A stretch of DNA of 64,000 nucleotides. It comes from Ectocarpus siliculosus. Lineage: Eukaryota > Sar > Phaeophyceae > Ectocarpales > Ectocarpaceae. The stretch is taken from assembly GCA_000310025.1 (NCBI GenBank), contig FN648473.1, positions 62,001 to 126,000 on the forward strand. The letters run 5' to 3'. Below, in pieces: positions 43,391 to 55,766 of this stretch. The notes under the pieces were generated by a model. That model was not told the DNA's origin. It made no database searches and worked only from the letters and a program-made list of their open reading frames with translations. The position numbers and the translations under genes are program-made. The stretch's first letter is position 1; each line of letters starts with the position of its first letter.

Positions 43391-45374
43391 GGTCGATCGC
43401 GCGCCTGGATCTGCAGTTAGAGTGCTCTACAAGTTCCTATCTTCGGCGGAAATATCTGACGAGGCTCTGCGTCGGGCCCAGAACGACGCGTTGTTATATC
43501 GCGAGCTTGCGTTGGTTCGTTCTCGACGCCTGTAGATTGAGTGGAGTGATTGTTGCTGCTTACGCTACGGTCAATGGGGGTCCCGTGTCTCGACAATCCC
43601 GAATATTCCTCGGCACGTGTTTTGGAGGTGTTGAGTAGAGGCGGGAATTAAAGGCCACCCGAGTGTTAGCGACCACCTGGCTTAAAAATTCATATCTTGC
43701 CAACAATATCGGGGAATGCCTTTTTTTTTTTTTTGTCATGGACCATGCCGATCGTTTAAGCGCAAGTTTGCTCCAGCTGGATAAAAACTGAGCCCTCTAT
43801 AGCGTTCGGCGCCAAGGTGGCGTACGATATCCCAGCCTTTCTCGATTTATTTATTTTCCAGCCGCTAAGGGCGTGTTAACGAAGTGCCGAAATCAAAATC
43901 GAGATCTGATTGGTCGAATATCTGCTACCTCCTGATGACGCCCTTTGATTTTTAGAAGTTCCTCTGTCTGGGAAGAAGTCCCAGGGGACTTTTTCTATCA
44001 AGATCAACATCAAAGAGGCAAGGAGTTCAAGGAGTTTGCCGCGAGGCCGCTGCAAAGCAAGTGCACGACACGGCCTGCTGCACACTGCTCATAGAGGGGC
44101 TATCGGCACCCTACCACCGAGACCATGGCCATTATTTGTAGCCAGAAGGCTCTGCTCGCCGGCACGCCATAAACGGGCCGGCTCGTTGGGTGCTCGAGGA
44201 GAAATGCCGATCGTGACAAGCGGTGAACGGACTGACGATCAGAACAGGGCTGCGCGGCTTTTCCGGGCTGTTCCGTGCGGGAGAGGGCAGTTGCAACCTT
44301 TTTTCTCCACACTCACGATACCCCATGGCATCTAACCTTGTACGAGACAGATGGTGGGTAAAGCTACCTCCCGTCGCGTGGCATTGTTAATGCTGTTGCT
44401 TCCTCCTTCGTATTTTTTTCTATAAACAGTCAAACGAAAACCAGGGGATTCTTCGTTTTTGTCCCCGGGTAAGCATTTTTTTTTTTAATTCTAAACGCTC
44501 GCTATTAGTACCATCATCATTGTTTGTGCCAAAGGAGAAGTTCTGGGAAGCAGTAGAACGAGCGCAATCACTAGTATTCAAGGTAGCCGTTAATACCCTC
44601 CGGGCCGTGTTTTCCCTCAATATTCCATCTTCAACTTGGGCAAACGGCTACCGCTGTACCTTGTCACTTATAACGATTTTTCTTCTTTTATTTTTTTGTT
44701 ACGGGATAGATGGTAATGTTAGCTATCGTTCGATATTTAAATATCATCGTAACTCGTTGTATTGCCAAAGAGCGAACTCTTGGCACCAGGGGTAGCTTAA
44801 GTGGCCTTTAACCCTTACGTGAGTACAGGCCGATTCAGCTCCGTCCTCACCGCCGATCACTTGGCGTGCCGAAAGATCGCCGTTGTGCCTCGGCTAAGAG
44901 CAAACAACTACATAGATAGAGACCAGCAGGGAGACACAGGCAGCCCACCCCAAAAGCACGCTTATCAGCAAGGCGCACAGGACTCACATAGCACAGCACT
45001 ATTCACCCATGCCTCATCTCTATGACGTGAGGAAGATATCCTTGCCAGATCCAATCTACTGCCTACCGATACTGCTGTAGTCTTCAGACTCAAACGCACA
45101 ATACCATCGGAGGGTACATACAGCCCCTGAACATCTGCTCAACCCGGTGCCGCATCCGCGGGGGAGAGCAGAGAAAGCGCGCACCGGAGCCGATGCTAAC
45201 GTACGGCCTCGGTGCTTGATGTTGTTGTGGTTGCGGTGCGTGTGGTTCCCAGTATTGGGAGTGAAGGGTGGTTCGTCTGCTGTGTGCAAAATTTCGCTCA
45301 AAGACAAGGGTTTTCGGGACTATAGCTCCGATCACAGCTCCGATCACAGCTCTCTATTTGTAGTACAGAGTAGT
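43391..45374. other. no supported gene
   Basis: A plus frame at 44520-44795 begins plausibly (PKEKFWEAVERAQSLVFKVA) but turns hydrophobic and low-complexity. T-runs lie at 43722-43733 and 44478-44486. I support nothing else here. Confidence 0.4.
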
Positions 45375-45381
45375 AAAATTT

Positions 45382-46713
45382 AGGGAAATAGACACAAGTG
45401 GGTGTACCCACCCCTTTCTCGGACAAAAGTGGGTACTCGAAAATCCAGCGTGCGCGCACTCCATAGGCGACCCCCAAACGACTCAAAACCCCATTCTGAC
45501 ACCTGGGCGACACAGCCAGGGACCATACACAGCATGCGCATCGATTTTTCCCCACTTTTAGGCACACCTTTGGCCCTAATACCGCCGACGCGCGCAAGGC
45601 CTCACCAGAGTGCCCACTTATGTCCGACATCGCGGTGGGTATACCCACCGGCGTCAACTAATTTTTTCATGTACCCACTTGTGTCTGTATTTTGACCCAC
45701 TTTTGTCCAAATTGTACCCACTTTTGTCCACTTACGGACGGCGGAAATCGAGCGGAAATCGACCTCCACGTCACCGCACGGCAGAACATCGAATAGACTC
45801 GGAACGTCTCAGAACCTCCCAACACCGTATGTATCCATGGCTGCCGACTGCGGACCGACCAGGGAGGAACATGTCAGAAACATGCCAGACCCCTTCGATA
45901 CCGGCACGGGAAGATACCAGCCACGGGAAGATACCCGCGGCAAGACCGGCGCGCAGCGCACTAACGGCACGCCACACATAAATGCGTGACACACAACGGA
46001 CAACACAACCAACGGACAACACAACCAACGGGTCGCGCGTACAGAACAAAAAAACGCGCAAACAGCAACAACACACACACACAAAAACACTAACCACCAC
46101 GACAAGTGCACACCGACTCGTCACGGCAGCAGTCGGCTTGCCGCGGGTATCTTCCCGTGCCTGGTATCTTCCCGTGCCGGTACCGAAGGGGTCTGGCATG
46201 TTTCTGACATGTTCCTCCGTGGTCGGTCCGCAGTCGGCAGCCATGGATAGGAAAGATGCCATGGATATGGTTTTGGGAGGTTCTGAGACGTTCCGAGTCT
46301 ATTCGATGTTCTGCCGTGCGGTGACGTGGAGGTCGATTTCCGCTCGATTTCCGCCGTCCGTAAGTGGACAAAAGTGGGTACAATTTGGACAAAAGTGGGT
46401 CAAAATACAGACACAAGTGGGTACATGAAAAAATTAGTTGACGCCGGTGGGTATACCCACCGCGATGTCGGACATAAGTGGGCACTCTGGTGAGGCCTTG
46501 CGCGCGTCGGCGGTATTAGGGCCAAAGGTGTGCCTAAAAGTGGGGAAAAATCGATGCGCATGCTGTGTATGGTCCCTGGCTGTGTCGCCCAGGTGTCAGA
46601 ATGGGGTTTTGAGTCGTTCGGGGGTCGCCTATGGAGTGCGCGCACGCTGAATTTTCGAGTACCCACTTTTGTCCGAGAAAGGGGTGGGTATACCCACTTG
46701 TGTCTATTTCCCT
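45382..46713. mobile_element. long-TIR foldback element (giant palindrome)
   Basis: Two near-identical inverted arms of about 560-580 bp (45382-45945 and 46132-46713) enclose a spacer of about 190 bp. The ends are AGGGAAATAGACACAAGTGG and its complement. AAAATTT flanks both sides (45375-45381 and 46714-46720) as a target duplication of about 7 bp. The arms contain repeated CCCACTTTTGTCC and the palindrome GTGGGTATACCCAC. There is no coding capacity beyond mirrored frames. It fits a foldback or Mutator-like MITE. The superfamily is uncertain because the duplication length (7-8 bp) is ambiguous. Confidence 0.75.
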
Positions 46714-46720
46714 AAAATTT

Positions 46721-47304
46721 ATCACGATTTTTATGCATTTTTTGCGATAGCGGGTGATGCTCTCGATTCTCTGGTGAGCGGGCCGTTTTTTTTTCTCCGT
46801 CGATCTGGCGCTTCTGTGAGGCAGTCTTCCGTCCGCGTCTTCGCATCTAGCGCCGCTAGCATATATATGCGCTTGCCCTATGCTCTGTCCAAGGATGAGG
46901 TGGAAAAGGTGTGCCAACAGATATTGCTTGCACAGGTACATCCTGTGTGCGGACGGTTGCTGTCGGAGACAGGCATGCACACCTGCTCAGGAACTACTGC
47001 TGCTGTACAGTCTAATTCTTTCCGCAAAACTGCTACTGCTGTACAGCAGTAGTACTACTGTACTCCTGTTCGTCACCCTTTTTCATATACCGCGTCCCCA
47101 TCCCTGTGAGCCCCACACATGGACCCACTGCTGCACCATCCTTGCCGCCGTGATTTATGGGTGTACACGCATGCTTGGAAGATCTTTGACGGCAGAGAAC
47201 CAGTTGTGGGAAAATGAACACAAAAAATCAAATTAACCCAGTCACGCAAGGGTTAGTATCCGTCTCTACTATTTATCCAATACGGTAATACCAGACGCCT
47301 ACCG
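46721..47304. other. no recognisable gene
   Basis: CTGCTGTACAG-type short repeats occur near 46995-47050. No gene is supported. Confidence 0.4.
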
Positions 47305-49325
47305 CACGCGTGCTTCACTCATTGGCGCGTCCCGTGCTGACGCCCAGACGACTTCACAATATGGAGAGTGCGCAGATGACATACTTTGGACGTGCTTTTT
47401 TTTTTCTTCAGAGCACTAACGGTGGATTTTAATTTTTTTAAACCTTGGATTCGGGGAACCCCAGTTCGCAGCGACACGGGTGCTTCCGCTCATTGGCGCG
47501 TCCCGTGCTGATACGTGTTTGTTGTTTTTATCGATGCGTTGGATACGGTGAACTCCACTTGCCAACAGCGCGGGTGCTTCCACTCATTGGCGCGTCCCGT
47601 GCTGATACGTGTACGGCTTTTTTTTTTTTTCCGGTGAGATTCGATTAATTCTACTCGCCAACAGCACGAGTGCTTCCATTCATTGGCGCGTCCCGTGCTG
47701 AGGCTGACATCACATATGCAGCACGGGTGCTTCCACTCATTGGCGCGTCCCGTACTGATACATTATTTGTGGTCTTTTTCCTTCCGATGCGTTGAATTCG
47801 GTGAACTCTACTCGCCAACAGCGCGGGTGCTTCCACTCGTTGGCGCGTCCCGTGCTAAGGCTGACAGCACACATGCAACACAATGCGGTTAACTCTACTC
47901 GCCAACAGCGCGGGTGCTTCCACTCGTTGGCGCGTCCCGTGCTAAGGCTGACAGCACACATGCAACACAATGCGGTTAACTCTACTCGCCAACAGCGCGG
48001 GTGCTTCCACTCGTTGGCGCGTCCCGTGCTGAGGCTGACAGCACACATGCAACACGTTGCGGTTAACTCTACCCGCCAACAGCACGGGCGCTTCCACTCA
48101 TTGGCGCGTCCCGTGCTGATACGTGTACGGCTTTTGTTTTGTTTTTCGGTGAGATCGATTAACTCTACTCGCCAACAGCACGAGTGCTTCCACTCATTGG
48201 CGCGTCCCGTGCTGAGGCTGACATCACATATGCAGCACGGGTGCTTCCACTCATTGGCGCGTCCCGTACTGATACATTATTTGTGGTCTTTTTCCTTCCG
48301 ATGCGTTGAATTCGGTGAACTCTACTCGCCAACAGCGCGGGTGCTTCCACTCGTTGGCGCGTCCCGTGCTAAGGCTGACAGCACACATGCAACACAATGC
48401 GGTTAACTCTACTCGCCAACAGCGCGGGTGCTTCCACTCGTTGGCGCGTCCCGTGCTGAGGCTGACAGCACACATGCAACACGTTGCGGTTAACTCTACC
48501 CGCCAACAGCACGGGCGCTTCCACTCATTGGCGCGTCCCGTGCTGATACGTGTACGGCTTTTGTTTTGTTTTTCGGTGAGATCGATTAACTCTACTCGCC
48601 AACAGCACGAGTGCTTCCACTCATTGGCGCGTCCCGTGCTGAGGCTGACATCACATATGCAGCACGGGTGCTTCCACTCATTGGCGCGTCCCGTACTGAT
48701 ACATTATTTGTGGTCTTTTTCCTTCCGATGCGTTGAATTCGGTGAACTCTACTCGCCAACAGCGCGGGTGCTTCCACTCGTTGGCGCGTCCCGTGCTAAG
48801 GCTGACAGCACACATGCAACACAATGCGGTTAACTCTACTCGCCAACAGCGCGGGTGCTTCCACTCGTTGGCGCGTCCCGTGCTGAGGCTGACAGCACAC
48901 ATGCAACACGTTGCGGTTAACTCTACCCGCCAACAGCACGGGCGCTTCCACTCATTGGCGCGTCCCGTGACTGATACGTGTACGGCTTTTGTTTTGTTTT
49001 TCGGTGAGATCGATTAACTCTACTCGCCAACAGCACGAGTGCTTCCACTCATTGGCGCGTCCCGTGCTGAGGCTGACATCACATATGCAGCACGGGTGCT
49101 TCCACTCATTGGCGCGTCCCGTACTGATACATTATTTGTGGTCCTTTTCCTTCCGATGCGTTGAATTTGGTGAACTCTACTCGCCAACAGCGCGGGTGCT
49201 TCCACTCGTTGGCGCGTCCCGTGCTGAGGCTTACAGCACACATGCAACACAATGCGGTTAACTCTACTCGTCAACAGCGCAGGTATTTCCACTCGTTGGC
49301 GCGTCCCGTGCTGATACGTTTTCGA
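47305..49325 (+). repeat. satellite array: 87-bp monomers, 427-bp higher-order unit
   Basis: The basic monomer (such as GGTTAACTCTACTCGCCAAC to CACATGCAACACAATGC) is 87 bp. Variants combine into a 427-bp unit repeated almost exactly (48165-48591 and 48592-49019). The preceding unit has one extra 87-bp monomer, and a partial unit follows to about 49325. Outlying, more diverged monomers occur from 47305. The third unit has one inserted A near 48968. Each monomer holds two interleaved inverted repeats, CGCCAA..TTGGCG and AGCACG..CGTGCT. Because 87 is a multiple of three, long frames stay open on both strands. They are by-products. Confidence 0.85.
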
Positions 49326-49330
49326 CTTTC

Positions 49331-49379
49331 GTTTTTTTTTTTTTTTTTTTTTATTATTTATTTTTAATTTTTTTTTATT
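49331..49379 (+). repeat. T-rich tract at the satellite edge
   Basis: A run of about 20 T followed by TTATTATTTATTTTTAATTT closes the array. Confidence 0.7.
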
Positions 49380-49380
49380 G

Positions 49381-50389
49381 CGTTGAGATCGGTTAACTTC
49401 CACTCGCCAACAACACGGTTTCTGCTTCTGTTCATCCGTTCCCGTGAATGCTGTTGTATGCACTTTCCAATTACGCATGCGGCCGCTTTGTATACCGTGG
49501 GACTTGTCAATGCCATCAGTGGAGACGATAGCTTACGTGAGCATATTATCGTCGATGCATTCGGCTACATTTACCCGTCTGTGCGCGGCACAGACCAGCT
49601 ACGGGCAAGTAGTCCCGAGTGAGCCGCGGGAAACAGAGAACAAGGCACCGGCACCATGTGCATACTCTTGACAGCACACGCCACGTGCCCCACTGCCGCG
49701 GGTCGATCGGTTATGTCCGATGCCGCAAGGTTTCCCCACCCCGTGCAGTACGATGGCTGCTATCGTGGCACGTATAGCAGCGCGTTTTCTCCGTTGAAAT
49801 ATTTTTTCAGCGATAGTACATCTCGGTTGCGATGAACCACATCCCATGTGCGGGAGGGTACCTATCTGAACGGCGTGGCGGGAGAGACTGCGGTACGCCG
49901 CTTATCTTACTGCACCCTCCCCCCCCCCCGTGCTATGCACGCAGCGGTGAGGTCACAAGAATAGCGGGACGCGGGAAGGAACACGGCAGACACGACGGAT
50001 GTTGAACACGGACCCGATTACACACCTTATATGGAGGGTCCCGAGCGCGCGCTGGTCGCTTCCCCAATGCTTGCGCCGCGTCCCGTCCCGTCCATTTTCT
50101 AAACTGCCGCCGCTACTGCGTCAGGCGGCTGCTGCTGTCCTTCCGTTGCTTCACGCGCTGTAGCTCTCACACGTTACCCGACTTTGCTACAGCCCCTGCG
50201 TGGACTCGATCACGGAATGACATCCCCACCTATAGACAACAATAATAAATCCAAACACCGTGACCCTGGGTTTCCGATAGAAAATGAAGCCAAATTCTAA
50301 TTCGACTGTTACAAAATAAACACCAGTTTATTCTATCTGCTCTTCGAACAAACCTTCCTTTATTTACAACAGAAAGTGAGGAATGACAA
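49381..50389. other. no recognisable gene
   Basis: This holds short frames, a C-run at 49918-49930 and GC-rich anonymous sequence. Confidence 0.4.
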
Positions 50390-53300
50390 CCAACAGTCTG
50401 CTGCTCCGTGCAACGGCGCACATCTATCGCGGACGGACTAGTTCGTCCGTTTATCAGTAGTCATGTTTTCAGTTCTCACTTCGTCACAGAAGGATGAAAG
50501 TCCGCACTACTCTAGTCTAGTTCCAACTCGGCGACTTGTGGTTGTTGCGGTTGTTGTTGCTGAGCCTACTTCGGATACCGCCGTTCGGTACAGATGTCTG
50601 ACAGCCTGCGGTGGGCCAAAGGGACGAGAGTGAGTGAGTGTCTTCTCGAGAGTGAATGCCTTGTCTTCTCTCCGCCCTCTTCTATTTGTCTACCTGTCTC
50701 TCTCTCGCCTTTCGCCGGTGGGGTCCCAACAATATCGAACTACGTCAACCGCAGTGGTTCCGCATCTTGCTGAGTAAGAGACTACCCGTGCACCGGGCTG
50801 CTGCATGAAAGGCGATGTGCGCTACCTGTTTTATGTCAAGCAATGGACTTGGGGCCCTACCTAATGCTGGACATGCAGTGCTATGTGACATGTTCCAGCG
50901 GCCCAGAGCGAGCGACGACCACGGTGGTTTTTCTATGCTTCTTTTGCCTCCTCCCTCAAGCCTGTCGCGCCTGGCTCACTTGTCGTTGATTTTTGTTTCT
51001 TCTTTTTTCATGCTTTGTTTGTTGGGGTCCCCCAGCCACCCGCCCACCATAATTTTTTGTTGGGAGGGGTGTTTACTTGCCATGTTCATGCCTGGGCCCT
51101 GGACCTTTTACTCGCACCCCGTCCATTCCACTTGTCAACACACCACCATATCCCATTGTACCATGCCCACCGATACGTCTAAGGCTTGGGGAATTTTGAT
51201 GCTTTTGCTTCAGTCTCATCGTTTAATATCCGTGGAAGTTTCATTCGCATGCCCCACCCCTGCCCGACCCGGTCTAAAATGTTGATTTCGACCTACAGTG
51301 CAAATCTCGTGGCGCCTCGAGTATGGTTGGGTGTGGAATCGCAAACCATGAGCCGTCCCCGAGTTTGAGCAGCTTCCGCCTCCTGTGGCCGGCAAGAGTC
51401 GGCCTTGACTGTTCCTTGCCTGTTTCGCCATGGGAACGGCCGGTTGAACAGCGAAAGAGGGCCTGCGTGCTGCGCGCCACAATTTGTTTTTTTTTTGCGT
51501 TTGTTCTTGAGTGACCATTGCACACATGCGGCTGCTGCTGCGGTTGCTGCTGTTATGCTCGGAATGTGCTGCAATGGTCGTACGGTTATCGTAGTCAGGT
51601 TTGACAACAGTCCGCTCGTTCGTATAGCGGTAACGGTGCGCATCTATCGCGACGGCAAGTGCATTGAGGTAATAGTTCGTCCGTCGTGCTTCTAGTCTAC
51701 ACAGACAGATAGTCGTGTTCTTCTTTGTTACCACTTCATACCAGAAAAGAAAGAAAGTCTCCACCAACTTCCAGTATCTCCACATCTCCACAGCAGTTCG
51801 GAAACGACGACTATTTTTCTTTTGTCGTGTTTTTTTGTTGCTGAGCGCACATCGGATGTCGCCGTTCGTTACACGTGTTCAAGCCTGCGGTGGACAGAGG
51901 GATGAGAGTGAGTGTCTTCTCGACGAGAGCTCATGCCTTGTCTTCTCGAGTCTCTTTTCCTTTAGTCTGCCTCTCTCTCTCCGTTGCATTTTCGCCGTTA
52001 GGGTCCCCAATAACATCGAACGTCAACGGCAATCGTTTTGCGTCTTGCTGAGTAGGAGGCTACCCGTGTACCCGGCTGCTGCATGTGAGGCAATGGGCGC
52101 CGCCTCTTTCCGTCAAGCAATGCGCATGGCCCCTAGGGTTCGCCGCACATGCAGTGCTGTGTGACAGCTTCCAGCGGTTCACAGCGTCGACGTTGTTTTT
52201 CGCCGGTAGAGCGCTAGAACAACGCTAACCCCGCGACTGTTTCATTGTTTTGGGGTCCCCCACTCACCCACCCATCCATGAATTTCCGCAGTAGTTTTCG
52301 TTGGGGGGATGTTTTTCTTGTCATGTCCGTGACGTGGTGCTCCGAGCGAGTATGGCTCGGTAGGGACTCGCAAAACCATGACCTCTCCCCGAGTTTGAGC
52401 ATCGGCCTCCTGTGACGAACAAGAAGACCGGAAATTGTCTCGCCATCCAAACAACAGTTAGTTGGCCAGAGTTGAAAAAAAGAGAGTCCGGTCCGCCGAA
52501 GATTTTGTTTTTATGTTTCCCTGCCGACAAATAACCTCGGCTACGGCAGTGCAAATCTCATGGCGCCTCAAGTACGGTTCCGTAGGGAATTGCAAACCAC
52601 GACCCCTCCCCGACCTCGAGTATAGCTTCCACCTCCTGCGGCGAAAAGACCGACGTCAAACCCTAGATTTTATCTGTCTGTGTCGCCATGCCGTCGCCAT
52701 CCACGAACAGCAGTTGGTGAGTCACAATAAAAAGGGTCCGCTTCGCCACCAAGAAAACAATTTTTGTTTCGATTCTTCTACAGCTGGATATGATGCTACC
52801 ATGTATCGGGTATAGCTGTGGTTGAGCTTGAGGGATATAGGGTCTATGGCAGCATATTCTATGCAAAGAGTTAACGCCTTCCTCGCGAAACGATGCGCAT
52901 CTCCCATGGCAAGCAGAATGGATGACGTCATCATGACGCTATTTCTTGTGACTACAAGTTCAAGTTCGCCCGGCCGGGCGTTATTGTTCTTGCCGGAGAA
53001 AGAGACTAAACTTCTACTACGTACCAGTCTGTGCATGTATCCGGCTACTGCATGTGAGGTAGTGGGTGCTGCCCCTGCTGTTTGCTGCGGTACATGGAAA
53101 CCGTCCAGTGGATCAGAGCGGCAAGGGCGTCTTGTTTCTTCACTTGTTTCTTTTGCTCTGCTCTCCTCTACAGTACTTCTTCTTTGTTTCCTGTCGCTGG
53201 CGGTCTCTCTTTTGTTGTCGCCCTTCGTTCTTGCTTTCAAGAAACTGTGAGGATGTAAAATGGCTGAGTCTGACTGTTTCTTAGGGTCCCCCGCCCACCC

Positions 53301-53924
53301 ACGACCCACCTGTCGGTATGATTAATTCGTGGTCTCCAATATTTTCAGCAGTAGTAGTTGTCTACTACAGGACATGCGCTACTACTACTACTGCCTCCAT
53401 GGGTGGGTGCAACAGAAGAGCTCCGGGGACTGGTGGTCTTGTGACCTGACCGCAGAGAGAGGTTCCTGCCACTATTAATACCACAATATGACTCTTCTTG
53501 TGAAGTACCCATGACGGGGAACGCGTCCTACGCCTCTTCTCTTTTTTTTTTTCTCTCTTTTCCTTCTCTCCCGTCCGGTCCTTTCGTTTCGGAGAGGAAA
53601 CCTACTGTGAAAAGCGTATGTTTCTTCTGGGGTCCGCATTCATTTAGTCCCGGATTCTTTCAGAGCGTGCAGAAGAGCGCGTTCTGGGTGTGGTCTCCTT
53701 TTCATTCGGGTGTGACGTGCGCACTACATGTATGTAAACGAAAAAAACAGATCAGCGAGATGATTCTTGAAAGCATGAAATCCCTCGCCACAAAAAGGTG
53801 CATGCGCATGGATGGGCGTAGTGAGGCATGCCGGTCGAAGACTGACGAATTTTTTCGGGTGCGCGTGAGGTCGCCTCTAACATTCGTTTGCTCATTGTTT
53901 GCTTCATTGTCCAGTCTATAGTTA

Positions 53925-54011
53925 ACGTCGCATAGCGTATTGAAGCGAGCGGAGGGTGAATAATCTGTCGTTGATCTGCGGACCCTTGTTCGGGTCCATT
54001 TTATTTTCGTA
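53925..54011 (+). mobile_element. Y5, 5' part
   Basis: This is Y core sequence like 28655-28740, interrupted at TTTTCGTA by E1'. Confidence 0.5.
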
Positions 54012-54013
54012 TA

Positions 54014-55596
54014 CAGTCGTGGGCCCGGTTTAGGGGTCCCCTGTTTAGCGGGATGCCCTGATTAGCGGCTATAAAATCTCGTGACACGGCTGCACCCCGG
54101 GTTAGCGGTTATCCAACCGCTAAACCGGTCGTGCCCTCAATAGCGGTTATTGGACATGTTTGGAGCCACCAATAGCGGTTATCGGTTCAATTTTTGCGGG
54201 GACCTGCCTGTAGTGCGCGCTTCGCTTGCACATACTCACAGCACAGCGATACCTACCGTGTCTATCCTACTCCGGGGAATAGCTTTTTCCTGTCCCATGC
54301 CGCCCCCTCACGAGGTCCCAGTTAATGACATATAGAAGTGTTTTGTGTTTTCAACCGCGCTGAGACTGACGACGACGTCTTTTCATTGGTCAGCCGGTTA
54401 GCGCGTTCGATGCGAATAATAAAGACACACCATGCGGCGCGTGGATGGAGAACTGTGCAAGCTTCTAGATGCGGCACGAGTCCAAGCGGCGCGCATGATT
54501 GTAAAGGTAACTGTGGTGGCCGCATACACGGCATGTGTGGGGAAGTGGAGGTTCCGAATGAGAACGAGATGCAACCGGCCTACAACCAAGAAGGCGCAGA
54601 GTTCCCCTCACTTTTCATATCCGCCCAAGCGCCAAGAGGTGTAAGGTGGCTTTCTAGCACCAGTCGCGCGGAAAGAAACAACTCGCGCTGCAGCTACACG
54701 ACAACAGCCCCACACGCGGCTCTACTTTGGCTAGAATCTCGAGGTTTTGAAGCTTCTTGACCAGAAGGTAGCGAACGCAGAAATAGTGCGCACAGGGAGA
54801 GATCGCCGAAGCTTTGCGTAAAAGGGCGCGAATGACGAGGTTGTTGAAAGTTGTCCGGTATGTACATGGAGGGGGGCCTAACCCCTCCGACGAAGACACG
54901 ACGACCTAGAGCTAGGGCTAGATACCACCGCACAATTTGACGGAGCGAAGGGCAGGGGGGTGATGTCGCCGCCACCACACTCGGAGGTATCATCGGATTT
55001 TGGCCAGCGTGGAGAGCGCGGAGTCGTGTGGCGTAAGCGAAGCAGCACACTATTTCGCGAGGCAAAAATGGCGTTCCTCGCAGCGCACGCCGCTCCTCCA
55101 GCGCGGAAGGCAGATACCAGAGAGATTGCTTTGGGTGAAGAATGATCGATACGCGCCACACGGTAGAAATGAGATGCTCAAGCACGTGGTTGATTGTCAT
55201 TGCGTTGTCACAAGTTTGTCTCATCACCTACTTCACTTCGTTAGAGACGCGAACGACTTTCCAGTCTTGATGAGGGGCATACAGTCCAGAAGGGAGAATA
55301 ATCTTCGTGCTTTGGCGAATTAAAATGCATCATTAATGAATGTGCTTGCGGCGTTACTTCTTCATCTGCACCTTCGTATGACTGCTGCAATGATACGCAA
55401 TTCCCTATCAATATCAGCTCTCCACGCTGTTATTGTAGGGTAAAAATGGGCTTTTTCCCGGTTTAGCGGTTCAGGATCGTTATTAAGCCTCCTGGTTTAG
55501 CGGATAATGACAGCTAAAGTGGTTTAGCGGCGATGCCCTGAATAGCGGTTATAAAATTTCGTGACACTATGGACCGCTAAACCGGGCCCACGACTG
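54014..55596 (-). mobile_element. E1': uninterrupted Tc1/mariner-pogo-like copy
   Basis: The ends are CAGTCGTGGGCCC and its complement, with TA on both sides (54012-54013 and 55597-55598). The intact Y4 sequence TTTTCGTGTAACTTTC is the empty site. It is opposite in orientation to E1 and has lost about 0.2 kb internally relative to it. ACCGCTAAACC/GGTTTAGCGGT motifs recur at both ends. Frames of up to 177 codons exist on both strands and are partly shared with E1, but no transposase motif is recognisable. Confidence 0.75.
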
Positions 55597-55598
55597 TA

Positions 55599-55766
55599 AC
55601 GTTTTGGGTAAGTTAGCCTCTGACCACGGCGGGAATCGACCGCGTCAAGTGTCCGACTATCTATCATACATAATAATAGTACGAACAGACGAAGAAGGTA
55701 CAATAAGGTATTGGGTAGAGAGAACATAACGAACGGTTTTTTGTGATTAATTGTGAAGACACCAAC
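55599..55766 (+). mobile_element. Y5, 3' part
   Basis: This runs from GGGTAAGTTAGCCTCTGACC to GAAGACACCAACAACGG, a degraded AAC tail. Confidence 0.5.

Noticed and set aside
47263-47271. TCTCTACTA, a Helitron-type 5' terminus, just before the satellite
   Set aside because: It is preceded by G rather than A, and no hairpin plus CTRR end is found beyond the array. Probably coincidence.
47792-49017. Repetitive protein frames of 94-204 codons (plus strand) with 29-residue periodicity, and matching minus frames
   Set aside because: The 87-bp satellite period is a multiple of three, so frames stay open on both strands automatically. A single inserted base in the third unit breaks the frame without other decay.
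47305-49325. CRISPR-like array
   Set aside because: Repeats are contiguous 87-bp monomers with a higher-order period, with no unique spacers and no cas genes, in a eukaryotic setting.
54694-55227. 177-codon frame kept between E1 and E1'
   Set aside because: Both strands are open over the same bases, and shared ancestry of the two copies explains the similarity. No transposase motif is visible.
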